Origin: CAZMSD01 sp964568855 | GTDB taxonomy: Bacteria > CAIWAD01 | Assembly: GCA_964568855.1 (NCBI GenBank) | Contig: CAZMSD010000031.1 | Coordinates: forward strand, 1-50,001 | Length of the DNA: 50,001 nucleotides | Direction: 5' to 3' | In this document: positions 1 to 10,400 of the stretch, piece by piece | How positions within the stretch are numbered: position 1 is the first letter of the stretch | Layout of the letters: every line of letters starts with the position of its first letter | Notes under the pieces: generated by a model | What the model saw: only the letters and a program-made list of their open reading frames with translations | The model's database searches: none | Told to the model about the DNA's origin: nothing | Position numbers and translations under genes: made by a program

Positions 1-5
1 CTCAT
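1..5 (-). CDS. Start of a minus-strand gene running off the left edge
   Basis: On the minus strand an ATG at positions 5-3 is preceded, five bases upstream, by a perfect AAGGAGG Shine-Dalgarno (complement of positions 11-17). Only the first codon is inside the window, so the product cannot be named. The gene is divergent from the metallophosphoesterase gene, and the roughly 200 bp between them should hold both promoters, although I could not pick convincing -35/-10 boxes. Confidence 0.4.
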
Positions 6-10
6 GATGG

Positions 11-17
11 CCTCCTT
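11..17 (-). promoter_or_regulatory. Consensus ribosome binding site (AAGGAGG)
   Basis: The + strand reads CCTCCTT here, which is AAGGAGG on the minus strand, five bases before the ATG at 5-3. It is one of the strongest Shine-Dalgarno sequences in the window and fixes the start of the gene leaving the left edge. Confidence 0.5.
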
Positions 18-203
18 GGTTTGGATGCCGTCAGAATAGCCCAGGGATGGGACATCGAGCCGAATCAGTTATTGTTTCACAAAGACTTAACCTGCTGAGT
101 ATGGTGGTTAATCAGGTTGCATAATCAATCGAAAACTCCGGCCTTCAAGCTGGTTCCGCTTTGCTTCGAGCCAAGGTTAGCTGCGCAATCGATGGGAACT
201 GCA

Positions 204-2825
204 ATGAACCGTATCGAAGTCCTGATCCTGCTGGCGCTCCTGTCCATACTGCCGGTGCGTGCCCTGACCATTGCCGAGGTGCAGTTCAGCAGCGCACCCG
301 GGCCGGACGGCACCTGGCCTTCCGATCGAGAAGGGGAGACCGTCTCGATAACCGGAATCGTCACCGCAACTGGGTATCACGATACACGGTTCTTCATCCA
401 GGATACTGTGGGCGGGTGGTCGGGCATCCTGATCTGGGACAACAGCATCCAGCCGGACCCGGGTGATCAACTCGCTATTACGGGAGAGGTCTTCGAATAC
501 AACGGCCATACCGAGATCAACCCGGTCAGCGACTATCAGCTCCTTGCCGCAGGCCAGCCGCTGCCGGCGGTCGCGGATCTCGAATGCGGACAGGTCGATA
601 GCGAGGAGCAGTGGGAGGGCGTGTTGGCTCGGCTGAATGATGTCAGCGTGACGCAGGCGCAGGATGCCTACGGCCAATGGTGGGTCGACGATGGCAGCGG
701 CGCCTGCGAGGTGGATGACGTGTTCTTCAATCTGAGCGGTGCGGGCATCGATCCCCAGGTCGGTCAGAACTTCACAAGTATCACCGGGATCGCCGACTAC
801 CAGCATGGTAACCACGCCATCAACCCGCGATTTCCGGAGGACCTGGCGGCGGACAGTACCGGCTTCTTCTTGATCGCTCGGGACACGGAAATCGTTCTGG
901 AACAGGAAGCGACATGCTGGCTTGAATGCGGAGAGCTGGAGTCCTCGGACGAGGTCAGCGCCTACTCGATCCACTTTCAGTTGCCGGTAGAGGTCGCAGC
1001 GCTGGATGAAGTGGTTACCGAGGGATCCCTGAGCGCGGGGCTTTACCCGCAGTTGACCGACCTGGGTGGCGGCGAATACAGTATAATCCTGCCCGAGGGA
1101 CCCGTCTTGATCGGCGACCTTCCCCTGGTGGGTCTTTCACTGGAGGGTCTCGCCCCGGGTATCGGGCAGCTTGATCTGCTGGACGGCTCGCTCGGCGGAG
1201 AGGCGTTCGGCTGGATGGACGATGGATCGGTCTACGTGGTCCTCCCGTCGGAGAGCATCGGTGATACACTGACGCTGATCATGCGGCCGCTGCTCAACAT
1301 TCCGGCGATTGTGACACAGGGAGATGTCTTCGAAGCCTGGGCCGAGGCGTCCCCCAGCAGCACGGACTGGAGCGCCGCCGCGCTGCGCGACGGCCTGCGC
1401 CACGAGTTGAGTGTCGACAGCCTGCACTATGATCCCGACCAGCAGTGGTGGCGGCTCTGGCTGCGCACGCCGACCGTTGGCTGGATGGGAATGGCGGATC
1501 TCGAGTTGAGCTGTAACACGGTTCCATGCGACACGAGCTGGAATGCCGTCCAACTGTTGCCGGAGCTGCCGGATTCCTACTACTTCGCCCAGATCACGGA
1601 CACCCATCTGCCGACTCACGACTACTACGACGAGCCCGGCGCTCTTCAGGACTCCTCCTCCATGGAGGACCTGCGCGCCGTTCTTGCCGACCTGGCCGTG
1701 ATCAATCCGGCATTCGTCCTGCTGACCGGCGACGTGGTCAACGAGGGCGAACTGGAGGAGTTCCTGCACGCCCGCTACTATACTCGAACCCAACGTCTGC
1801 TGGCGGAATGCACTGTTCCGCTGTACGTGGTCAGCGGCAACCACGACATCGGCGGCTGGCCGGAAACACCCCTGCCGGCGGGTGCAGCCCGCTACAACTG
1901 GTGGCGATTCTTCGGCTGGCCCAGGCTGGACGATCCTCCCGCCGGTGCGCCGGCGAGAACACAGGACTACTGGTTCTCCTACGGCGATCTGCACCTGGTT
2001 GGAATGGAATCCTACGACAACTACGACGGTTTCCGCCAGGAGATTTACGGCGAGACCAGCTTCACCGAGGACCAGCTTGCCTGGGTCGAACAGGCGATGA
2101 CGCTGGCCGAACCCGGCCAACATAAGGTCCTCTTCTATCACTTCGATTTCGCGCAGCAGTTGGACCTTGACGCCCTGGATGTCGATCTGGCGCTCTGGGG
2201 ACACGCCCACAGCAACGGGGGCAGTCTGGAGGGTCCCCCCTGGGCGCTGCGAACGGCTCAGGTAACGGATCATAGATGTGCCTTCCGACTGATTCGTGTG
2301 ACTCCGCAGGGGCTGCAACCCTTCGCGACCGAGTATGCGTGTGCCGGAGATCCGTTGCGGGTGACCTGGTCCGGTCCGAATGACGGCAGCCTGGACAGCC
2401 TGACCGCAACCGTGGAGAACGACTACCCGCTGGAATTTCCGGAGGCCGCACTGCATGCCCGGTTGGCGTCCGGTATCACGGAAGTCGCGGTTGTAGGGGG
2501 AGAGCTGCTGCAGCTGATACAACTCCCGGAGTACACGCTGGCTGAACTGACATTCTACGTAGCTGCCGGGAGCACGCAGGACGTGATCGTCGCGGCCGTC
2601 GATGCAGGGTTACAGGCCCCGGAAGTGGCGATCAGTATCACGAGCGGACTGCTGACACTGGTGTGGAATGAGGTCAGCGGCGCAACCTACTTCCGCATCG
2701 AGGCAACGGATACCTACGGTGAATCATGGATCGACATCAGCGAGGACGGGACCTTTGAGGGCAATACATGGCACACCCAGCTCACTGGATCACATCGATG
2801 GTTCCGGGTTATCGCATCGAACTAG
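204..2825 (+). CDS. Secreted multidomain metallophosphoesterase
   Basis: The start is placed at ATG 204 because a typical signal peptide (MNRIEVLILLALLSILPVRA) follows directly; an in-frame ATG exists at 117. The 873-residue product has an OB-fold-like domain at about 25-140 (resembling the N-terminal domains of secreted nucleases and phosphatases), a middle beta-rich region, and a calcineurin-like metallophosphoesterase domain at about 455-690. The metal-binding motifs are visible in order: DTH (about 462), GDVVNE (about 508), GNHD (about 544), the isolated His in FYHFDF (about 645) and GHAH (about 666). A fibronectin III-like module occupies about 790-873. No type IX sorting tail is present. 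The protein probably acts in the periplasm or outside the cell on phosphomono- or diesters; the substrate cannot be read from sequence. Confidence 0.85.
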   Translation: MNRIEVLILLALLSILPVRALTIAEVQFSSAPGPDGTWPSDREGETVSITGIVTATGYHDTRFFIQDTVGGWSGILIWDNSIQPDPGDQLAITGEVFEYNGHTEINPVSDYQLLAAGQPLPAVADLECGQVDSEEQWEGVLARLNDVSVTQAQDAYGQWWVDDGSGACEVDDVFFNLSGAGIDPQVGQNFTSITGIADYQHGNHAINPRFPEDLAADSTGFFLIARDTEIVLEQEATCWLECGELESSDEVSAYSIHFQLPVEVAALDEVVTEGSLSAGLYPQLTDLGGGEYSIILPEGPVLIGDLPLVGLSLEGLAPGIGQLDLLDGSLGGEAFGWMDDGSVYVVLPSESIGDTLTLIMRPLLNIPAIVTQGDVFEAWAEASPSSTDWSAAALRDGLRHELSVDSLHYDPDQQWWRLWLRTPTVGWMGMADLELSCNTVPCDTSWNAVQLLPELPDSYYFAQITDTHLPTHDYYDEPGALQDSSSMEDLRAVLADLAVINPAFVLLTGDVVNEGELEEFLHARYYTRTQRLLAECTVPLYVVSGNHDIGGWPETPLPAGAARYNWWRFFGWPRLDDPPAGAPARTQDYWFSYGDLHLVGMESYDNYDGFRQEIYGETSFTEDQLAWVEQAMTLAEPGQHKVLFYHFDFAQQLDLDALDVDLALWGHAHSNGGSLEGPPWALRTAQVTDHRCAFRLIRVTPQGLQPFATEYACAGDPLRVTWSGPNDGSLDSLTATVENDYPLEFPEAALHARLASGITEVAVVGGELLQLIQLPEYTLAELTFYVAAGSTQDVIVAAVDAGLQAPEVAISITSGLLTLVWNEVSGATYFRIEATDTYGESWIDISEDGTFEGNTWHTQLTGSHRWFRVIASN

Positions 2826-3253
2826 TGAACCGCTTCCTCGTCGATTTCACGCGTTGGGCCGCGGGTCGCAGAGACATTGCGGCCGTCGCGCTGGTGGGGT
2901 CGCATGCGCGTGGCAGGGCGACGGCGGACTCCGACGTGGATCTGGTGATACTGACCTCCCGGGCCGACTTCTACCTGCGGCGCCGTGAATGGGCGGAAAC
3001 CTTCGGTGTGGTCGCGAAGCAGGAAGTGGAGGACTACGGGCGACTTACTTCGCTTCGCGTCCATTACGCGGACGGGCTCGAGGTCGAGTACGGCTTGACG
3101 GATGAACATTGGGCGGCCGAGCCTCTGGATGAGGGCACCCGCGCGGTCATCGCCGATGGCATGAAGGTTCTCCTGGAACGCGAGTCGCAGCTAAGCCGGC
3201 ATGCACCTGATTATGAGGACCGCCGCTGGACGACAGACCTTCGATCCCGATGA
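2768..3253 (+). CDS. Nucleotidyltransferase-fold protein (minimal NTase)
   Basis: The 161-residue protein carries the polymerase-beta nucleotidyltransferase signature GSHARG (44-49) followed by DSDVDL (54-59). Asp56 and Asp58 are the expected metal ligands. Such small NTases transfer nucleotides to small molecules or proteins, and the target here is unknown. The ATG at 2768 has a GAGGG six bases upstream and overlaps the preceding gene by 58 bp. A GTG at 2825, overlapping the TAG stop of that gene (TAGTG), is an alternative start that removes only 19 residues before the conserved core. No HEPN or MNT partner lies next to it, so a toxin-antitoxin role is not supported. Confidence 0.75.
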   Translation: MAHPAHWITSMVPGYRIELVNRFLVDFTRWAAGRRDIAAVALVGSHARGRATADSDVDLVILTSRADFYLRRREWAETFGVVAKQEVEDYGRLTSLRVHYADGLEVEYGLTDEHWAAEPLDEGTRAVIADGMKVLLERESQLSRHAPDYEDRRWTTDLRSR

Positions 3254-3351
3254 ATTTTTATAAGTAATCGCTAACTTACCAATTACCTTTCGTGCAACGG
3301 GAAACGGCCCCAAATTCCTTTGCTCTGTTAATAATTCAAGGAGGTATGGGC

Positions 3352-5616
3352 GTGAGTTTTGATTGGCTTTTAATTGCAGTCATATTACTAATTGCATTTG
3401 CGGTATTTGACTTGATGGTCGGTGTCAGTAATGATGCTGTCAATTTTCTCAATTCCTCGATTGGATCTCGCGTTGCTCCTAGATATGTCATCATGATTAT
3501 CGCCAGCCTGGGAATCATGGCCGGTGTAAGTTTCTCAAGCGGGATGATGGAAGTTGCGCGTAAGGGAATATTTCATCCTCAGTTCTTCACCATGCCGGAA
3601 CTGTTGACAATTTTCCTTGGCGTGATGATTACCGACATCATTCTCCTCGATCTTTTCAATACTTATGGCCTTCCCACCTCAACGACCGTTTCCATTGTTT
3701 TCGAGCTGCTTGGCGGAGCAGTTGCCGTATCCATCCTGAAAATCCTGCAGCAGGACGATAGCCTGGGAACACTGGTAGAATACATTAACACAAGCAAGGC
3801 CCTGTTGATCATATTCGGAATATTATTATCGGTAGTGGTGGCTTTTACCCTGGGGGCCGTCGTTCAGTTCTTGAGCAGATTGATTTTTACCTTTGAATAC
3901 GCAAAACGCTTGAAGAGATATGGTGCAATCTGGGGCGGCTTGGCATTCGCCTTCATTACCTATTTCATTCTGGTGAAGGGGGCCAAGGGCGCTTTTTTCC
4001 TCACGTCCGATGCAGCATCCCTGATCAAGGAGAATACATATCAAATTCTGTTCTTCATCTTCGCCATCTCCGCCGTCCTGCTGCAGATCGCACTCTTTTT
4101 CAAAGTCAATGTACTCAAGCCAGTTGTGCTGGTGGGCACATTCGCCCTGGCCATGGCCTTCGCCGCCAATGACCTGGTGAACTTCATCGGTGTTCCGGTT
4201 GCAGGATTCCAGGCCTACACGATCGCCAACACGACGGAGACTCCGCTGACGACGCTGATGAGCGCCCTGGACGCAAAAGTGCCCACGCAATCCTACATGC
4301 TGCTCATGGCCGGTCTGATCATGGTCGTCACCCTGTGCCTTTCGAAGAAGGCGCGGACAGTGACCGAAACAGAGATCAGCCTGGGTGAACAGCTGGGCGA
4401 GGAAGAACGTTTCGAATCGATCTTTCTCTCGAGGGCCGTAGTGGGATTGGTTCTACGCGGTTGGAACTTCACCAGGAAGCTTATTCCCGCCTCCTTCAGG
4501 AGATGGGTTGAAGCGAGGCTGGATACTGCGCACTACAAGGCGCAGACCGACTCGGAACAGCGCCCGTCCTTCGACCTGCTGCGCGCTTCGGTGAACATGA
4601 TGGTCGCCAGCGCCGTTATTTCCTACGCGACATCCCAGAAGCTGCCGCTTTCGACGACCTACGTCACCTTCATGGTCGCCATGGGCACCTCGCTCTCGGA
4701 CATGGCCTGGGGCAGGGAGAGCGCGGTGTATCGAATCGCCGGCGTCTTCACGGTCATCGGCGGCTGGTTCCTGACCGCGATTTCCGCTTTCGTGGCCTCC
4801 GGCCTGATCGCCACGTTCATCTACTATACCAAAGGTATCGGCCTGGTAGTCCTGCTCCCCGCGGCTGCCTATCTGATCTGGCAGAACCATCGCACACACA
4901 GTAAGAGAGCGAAGCAGAAGGATCTGGGGGCGGTATTCAACCTTAAAAAGATTGAAGATGTCAGCAGCTCCATTTCCATCACCTTTGAGCACATGGCTGT
5001 TCTCCTGGGGGAAATCCGCGCATCATTGACCGCTTCGCTGGAAGCCCTGTACAACCAGAACGAAAACGCTCTGAGATCCGAGCGGGACAAGACCAACAAG
5101 ATCCAGAAATGGTCCAACACGATCATCGCGAATGTGTTCAAGTGCATGCGTCTCCTTCTGCGGGACGACTCAAAACTATACTTGAATTATGCCCAGACCG
5201 TTCGAAGAATACAGAAAATAAATGATGGTTATCGTGATATTGTTCTTCGTTCCCATCAACATGTCAGTAACCATCACAAGGGCCTGCTCGGTTTTCAGAT
5301 AGAGGGTTTGCGGGAGATGGGTCAGATCCTAGGGGAAATGCTACAGGATGTGGAGACGGCCCTGGCTGCCAATGATACCCTCAAGTTCAGGGAGATCCGG
5401 GATAAGGACGCAGAAATGAAGAGGATTGCCGAAAGATTGAATACGCAGCAGTTGGAGTGCATCCGTGACGGGGAATCGAAGACTCGACTCAGTATTTTAT
5501 TTTATGCTATCGCCGGTAATGCTAGGATGATTTCCAAACAGAATTTAAAGTTAATCGAAATATTTGCTGATACCTTCGGAGAAGTGAACACCAGTGTTGA
5601 ATTCGACATGAATTGA
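3352..5616 (+). CDS. PiT-family inorganic phosphate transporter with PhoU-like C-terminal domain
   Basis: This is a 754-residue inner-membrane protein of the PHO4/PiT family (cation-coupled phosphate uptake). It shows the duplicated family signatures: SNDAVN at about 26-31 and ANDLVNF at about 273-279, plus the paired LPTSTT (about 107) and LPLSTT (about 431) helices. About 10-12 hydrophobic segments fill residues 1-510. From about 525 to the end the chain is soluble and helical, resembling PhoU, an arrangement common in Bacteroidota-type PiT proteins. GTG 3352 is chosen as start because AAGGAGG ends seven bases upstream; ATG 3346 lies too close to it. The gene is visibly AT-richer than its neighbours, especially at both ends, and lacks the GTRWYAC heptamer, so recent acquisition is possible. 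Confidence 0.88.
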   Translation: MSFDWLLIAVILLIAFAVFDLMVGVSNDAVNFLNSSIGSRVAPRYVIMIIASLGIMAGVSFSSGMMEVARKGIFHPQFFTMPELLTIFLGVMITDIILLDLFNTYGLPTSTTVSIVFELLGGAVAVSILKILQQDDSLGTLVEYINTSKALLIIFGILLSVVVAFTLGAVVQFLSRLIFTFEYAKRLKRYGAIWGGLAFAFITYFILVKGAKGAFFLTSDAASLIKENTYQILFFIFAISAVLLQIALFFKVNVLKPVVLVGTFALAMAFAANDLVNFIGVPVAGFQAYTIANTTETPLTTLMSALDAKVPTQSYMLLMAGLIMVVTLCLSKKARTVTETEISLGEQLGEEERFESIFLSRAVVGLVLRGWNFTRKLIPASFRRWVEARLDTAHYKAQTDSEQRPSFDLLRASVNMMVASAVISYATSQKLPLSTTYVTFMVAMGTSLSDMAWGRESAVYRIAGVFTVIGGWFLTAISAFVASGLIATFIYYTKGIGLVVLLPAAAYLIWQNHRTHSKRAKQKDLGAVFNLKKIEDVSSSISITFEHMAVLLGEIRASLTASLEALYNQNENALRSERDKTNKIQKWSNTIIANVFKCMRLLLRDDSKLYLNYAQTVRRIQKINDGYRDIVLRSHQHVSNHHKGLLGFQIEGLREMGQILGEMLQDVETALAANDTLKFREIRDKDAEMKRIAERLNTQQLECIRDGESKTRLSILFYAIAGNARMISKQNLKLIEIFADTFGEVNTSVEFDMN

Positions 5617-7448
5617 TCAGACATTGGCTTGTCCTTATCCTGTTGACCGCCGCCTGGGCCTTCGCGGGCGTGAAAGGCGCGTCTCCCGACCTGGGTACCC
5701 GCTACTCCGGCTGGAACGTTGCGAGTTTTGCGCTGGAGGACGGCTCGGAGCCGGACTCCGCTGAGGACTCACCGCTGGCCGGCCTGCTCGGCCCCCTGGA
5801 AGGAGGGCTGGCGCTTCATGGCCGCGAAGGTTTTCTGGGACAGCGCCGCCCGGTCTACCGGCCGCGGTTGCTGGAGGAGGACCTCCGGCGAATCAGGCTG
5901 TACCTCGCGCGGGAGGGATTTCCCGAGCCTGCACTTCATCCAAGCTTCGAGGCGGACGTCGAGGATCGTTCTATCCGGGTCGTCGTCAAGGTCGTACCGG
6001 GCCGTTGGGTGCTGGTCCTTGATCTCGCGGTTGAGGGACTGCCCCAGGAGGCGGCCTTCGCGGCCGATTCCCTGATCGAGGTCGAGCGGGAGAACCGGCG
6101 CTACTCGGACCGGCGGGTCCAGGCCACCGCCGAGGTGATCGCGGAGCTCTGCCGGGAGTCGGGCTATGCCAAGGTCACGGTGGATTCCCGCCTCCACCGC
6201 AGGGATCCGGAAAGCGTGGTCCTGGACTACCAGGTCCGGCCGGGGGAGCGCTACCGTATCACGGAACTGAGCGTGGAAGGGCTGGCTCCCGACCTGGTGC
6301 CGCTGGTGGAACGACGGTTAGGCGGGGCGCTCGGCGAAGTCTACTCCCCGCGCAGGCTGCACGAGATCCGGGAGGACCTCAAGGACCTCGAGGTCCTGCG
6401 GCAGGTGCAGCTTCAGACCGAAGCGATCGCCCTGGCGGAGCTGCGGCTGGTGGCCCGCCTTGCTGCGCGGGCCTACCGCGTGACGAGCTACAGCCTGGGA
6501 ACCTGGACCGATCACCCCCTGCGGGCGAAGGCCTCGTGGAAGCATCGCAACCTGTTTCGACGCGGCCGCGGTTTCTCCATCGGCGGCGCCTGGTCGCCCA
6601 ACCAGTACGAGGTCGAGACCACCGCCTGGTGGCCCTCCCTGCCTGTATCCCGCTCGACGAGCCGGCTGCGGCTGGCCTACGAAGCAGAACGCGAAGAGTC
6701 CTACCGCGCGGACAGGAGCGAGCTGAGCGCGGCAGTCGCCCTCAAGCCGGACAGGCGGAACCAGTGGCTGTTCGAGGTGGCGGCCAGCCGCGTGAATGTG
6801 CGCAGCCGGGCGGCCGCCCCGGATGTCTTCGCCGAGGGCGCCGGCGAGCTGGTGACGCTGGCGCTCACCCGGCAGGGCAATTTCAGCGACGACCTGCTCG
6901 ATCCTCGCCGTGGCTTCCGCTTCCGCCTGCGGGGTGAGATCTCACCGCCGGGTTTCCTCTCGGACTATCCTTTTCTCTCGGCGGAGGCCGGTGCCCGGGT
7001 CTACATCCACTTGCTGAAGCCGGCGGTCCTGGCGGGACGGCTCGTGGTCGGGGCCTCCGAGCCCTTCGCCGGTTCAGAGCGACTCCTGCCCTACAAGCGC
7101 TTCTTCGCCGGAGGCAACAGCTCCATGCGCGGATACGGGAGGCGCAAACTCGGTCCCCGGGACGCGGAAGGGAATCCGCTGGGCGGGGAGGCGCGGGTCC
7201 TCTCCGGCGCGGAAGTCCGCTTCCGCTTGTTCTCCTGGTTCGGGATGCCCCTGTTCCTGGACGGCTGCCAGGTCTGGGGACGGAAGAGCGATCTCGATTT
7301 CGGCGACCTGGAATGGGCGGTGGGCAGCGGAGTGATCTTCTATACCCCCGTGGGACCGGTCCGCCTGGACCTGGCTTACAATATCAACGGCGAGCCGATC
7401 GATCGGGATGACTGGGCGCTCCAGTTCTCGATCGGCCATGCCTACTGA
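5613..7448 (+). CDS. TamA/BamA-like Omp85 outer-membrane protein
   Basis: The 611-residue product begins with a signal peptide (about 1-22), continues with POTRA-like repeats (about 85-310) and ends in a 16-strand surface-antigen (D15) barrel. The barrel holds the conserved GGNSSMRGY loop motif (about 500-508) and a terminal GPVRLDLAYN strand ending in aromatic SIGHAY. The start is TTG 5613, overlapping the TGA stop of the phosphate transporter (TTGA); no good Shine-Dalgarno is visible. It is directly followed by a TamB-like gene, and that pairing is why TamA-like is preferred over BamA. In Proteobacteria TamA-TamB helps insert autotransporters and moves phospholipid to the outer membrane. 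Confidence 0.82.
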   Translation: MIRHWLVLILLTAAWAFAGVKGASPDLGTRYSGWNVASFALEDGSEPDSAEDSPLAGLLGPLEGGLALHGREGFLGQRRPVYRPRLLEEDLRRIRLYLAREGFPEPALHPSFEADVEDRSIRVVVKVVPGRWVLVLDLAVEGLPQEAAFAADSLIEVERENRRYSDRRVQATAEVIAELCRESGYAKVTVDSRLHRRDPESVVLDYQVRPGERYRITELSVEGLAPDLVPLVERRLGGALGEVYSPRRLHEIREDLKDLEVLRQVQLQTEAIALAELRLVARLAARAYRVTSYSLGTWTDHPLRAKASWKHRNLFRRGRGFSIGGAWSPNQYEVETTAWWPSLPVSRSTSRLRLAYEAEREESYRADRSELSAAVALKPDRRNQWLFEVAASRVNVRSRAAAPDVFAEGAGELVTLALTRQGNFSDDLLDPRRGFRFRLRGEISPPGFLSDYPFLSAEAGARVYIHLLKPAVLAGRLVVGASEPFAGSERLLPYKRFFAGGNSSMRGYGRRKLGPRDAEGNPLGGEARVLSGAEVRFRLFSWFGMPLFLDGCQVWGRKSDLDFGDLEWAVGSGVIFYTPVGPVRLDLAYNINGEPIDRDDWALQFSIGHAY

Positions 7449-10400
7449 TCGAAAACGCAGGACGCGAATCGCCGCAAGCAGGAAAGCGGAGATGAGTCGC
7501 CGAATACTGGATCGCCAGAACCAGAACGAGCCCTTACCGGAAGAGGGGCGACAAAGCAGGATTCGGGGCCGCTTCCGCCGGATCGCCCTGCGCTTCGCGC
7601 TGGGTCTGGCGGCGTTGCTGGTCCTGGTGCCGCTGTCGCTGCTGGCCTTCCCGCCCCTGCGGGAGGGCGTATTTCGGCTGGCCCTGAACCTGGCCGACGA
7701 GCGGCTCCCCGGCCGGATGCAGGTCGCCCGAGTGGACTGGGGGCGGCTCGGTCGGCTGCGGCTGGACGGTTGTTCGTGGATCGCGGGCGGTGATACACTG
7801 GTCTCGATCGCCGAGTTGGATCTGATGGTGGACCTCGGCCGGATCTTCAGTCGCCAAGTCGCTGTCGAACACCTGCTGCTGAGCGAGGTAAGCGCCGACC
7901 TGCCCGCCCTGCGGCGGTACTGGCCGCGGACCGTGCCGCGCCCCGCCGACGAGATCTCGCCGACGGCTCCTGAATGGCCGCCCGATCTGCACGCCCTGGC
8001 GCCCTCGCTGGACCTGCGCCGCTTGCGGATCGAGATCGGCGGGATCCGCCTGGACGAGCGGAACCGGATCGGATCGGCCCTGCTGGAAGCCTCGTTGAAC
8101 CTGTCCAAGGACCGGCCCTCGCGCCTGCGGCTGGACAGTCTGAGGGCCAGGGACGCGGCCGGCCTCTGGGAACTGGAGTCCATCCAGGCCGCGGGAGACC
8201 TGGATTCCCTGGTCCTCGACGCCGCGCTGCAGGCTCGCTGGAGGGACCTGCGGCTGCGCTGGTCCTTCGACGCGAGGCTGGGCGAGGCGCTCAGCCTGGC
8301 TGCAGCGCCGCTGGAATTGAAGGTGCCGGGGGGCGGATCGGCGAGCGAGTCCCTCACCGACCGCGATGGCATCCTGCACTTCGATCCCGCCGATTCCACG
8401 CTGCGTGTCGAGCGGCTTCGGATAACAGGGGATCTGGGCGACTACCGCCTGGATGCCGTCCTGGACCGGGAGCTGAAGGCCGTGGTCGACATCCGCTGCC
8501 GCTGGCGCCGGTCCGCGGTTGCGGGCATGTGCCAGGTGCTGCCACCCGCCGTCAAGGCGCGGATGGACGGCGCCCGCCTCTCGGCTGCCTGGTCCGAGGA
8601 CGAGCAGGCGGAGCTGGCGCTGCACATCGAGCTGGATCGACCGGGAGGCGAACAATCCCTTGAGGTAGCGGCGCTGGCTTCCTTCGCCCTCCCCGGACCG
8701 CGCCAGCTCGCGCCCCTGCTGCCGCCCGAGGCCGGCTTCGAGCTGGAGGACTGGGGCTTCCTGCAGGGTAAGCTGGAGCTCGCCGCCGGCCTGGACATCG
8801 ACAAGCTGAAGACCTTCCGGCCGCAGGACGAGGGCGGCTGGCCGCCCGATCTCTCCGGCCTGGATTTCGAGTTGACTCTGGATCTCGGTGACACGAAATG
8901 GCTGGAAGAGGGCCGGCTGGAACTGCAGGGACGCGGAAGATTCCTGGCGATCGACACTCTGCGGCTGGTCCTGCCCGGCCTGCGCTGCGGACTGGCCGGT
9001 GATCTTGACGCCGACTCCCGGAGCATCGACCTGGATGGTCGGCTGGAGATTCTCGACCGCCGGCTGCTCGCCCGGTTCGGTTCGACGCTGCGGGACATCG
9101 ACGGCCGGCTCGATCTTGCTTTCGGCGCACGGGGAGAGCTCGCCGATCCGCAGCTCGAGGTTCGAGGGACAGGTGGATTGCAGCTGCCCGGCCTGCAGAT
9201 TCCCCGTTTCGAGCTCGAGTTGCTGGAGCAGCCCATGGCGCGACGTCTTGACCTGCGGGCGCCGGAGGGTCTGCTGGCGGGCGACTTCCTCTGGGACCGC
9301 CTGGACATCGCCCTCGATCTGCCGGCCGAGGGCCTCACCGCCTTCCCGTTGCGCGCCGAGGTCAGGGCCGCGAGTGAAGAGGGAGAACTGGCCCTGATCG
9401 CCGGCGCGACCCTGGATACCGCCCGGGTGCTAGATCTCGAAGTCGAAGACCTGGCCCTACGCCTCGGTGTGCAGGACCTGGCCGCCGAAGAGCCCTTCAG
9501 CTGTCGCGTCGATCCGGCCGCCGGAGCCCTTGAGCTGGCCGGTCTCTGCCTGCGCGGGGAATTGGGCGCCGTCGAGGCGGAGGGATGGATCAGGAAGGAT
9601 ACGCTGGCCCTGGCGGCGTGGCTGGACCTGGCTATTCCACCGGAGCTGCTGCGCCGGGCGCTGCCCGCGACCATCCACCCGCGAGAGGATCAGCTCACCC
9701 TCGCACTGGAGGCGCAGGTTGATCTGACCGGCCGTCCGGAGGCCCCCCGGGGATCGCTCGCGGGACGGGCGGCGCTCATGCCAGCGGAGGGCCAGCCCGG
9801 CATCCTGGCGCTTGCCGTAGAGGCGGACCTTGCACGGACGGGCATCACGGCGCAATTCGATCTTTTAGGGCAGGAAATCGGTCTGCTGAGGGGCGAGTTG
9901 AGCATGCCCGGCCGGTTGAGCCGGGAGCCCGCGGGTTGGATCTCGGATTCCGCGGATCCATGTCGCTGCGAGATCGTGGCTCCCGACCTGCAACTCGAGG
10001 CCTTGAATCCCTTCCTGCCCCGCCTGCTCGACCTTAACGGCGTTCTGAGCCTTGAGCTGCGGGCCCAGGGCATGCTGCCGGAGTTCCTGACCTTCGGCGC
10101 CGACACGACGGGGCCGGCGTCCATTCCCGAGCTCGCGCTGGCCGGCGGAATGCAGCTTGTGGACTTCGAGACGCGCGTGATGCAGCATTCCCGGCTGGCC
10201 GCTCGTTGCGAAGCAAGCGTCGAGGGCAGCACCCGCCATGCCCGGGTGCGAGGACGGTTCGAGACCGTTTCGGGCCTGATCGAGCTTCCGCCCGCGCCGC
10301 CGCGACTCCACCCCACCGAGGGCGCGGCGCTCCTGCTTGAGTCAGCGGCCGCCTCACCCGGCGGCAACCCGGAAGGAAGCCCGGCGCCGGCAGTCGATTC

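Noticed and set aside
2768..3253. MNT-type antitoxin of a HEPN/MNT pair
   Set aside because: No HEPN gene adjoins it; neighbours are a phosphoesterase and a phosphate transporter.
7074..8399. Long minus-strand frame opposite the TamA/TamB junction
   Set aside because: Ser/Arg-rich shadow translation with no recognisable domain; the + strand genes are well supported.
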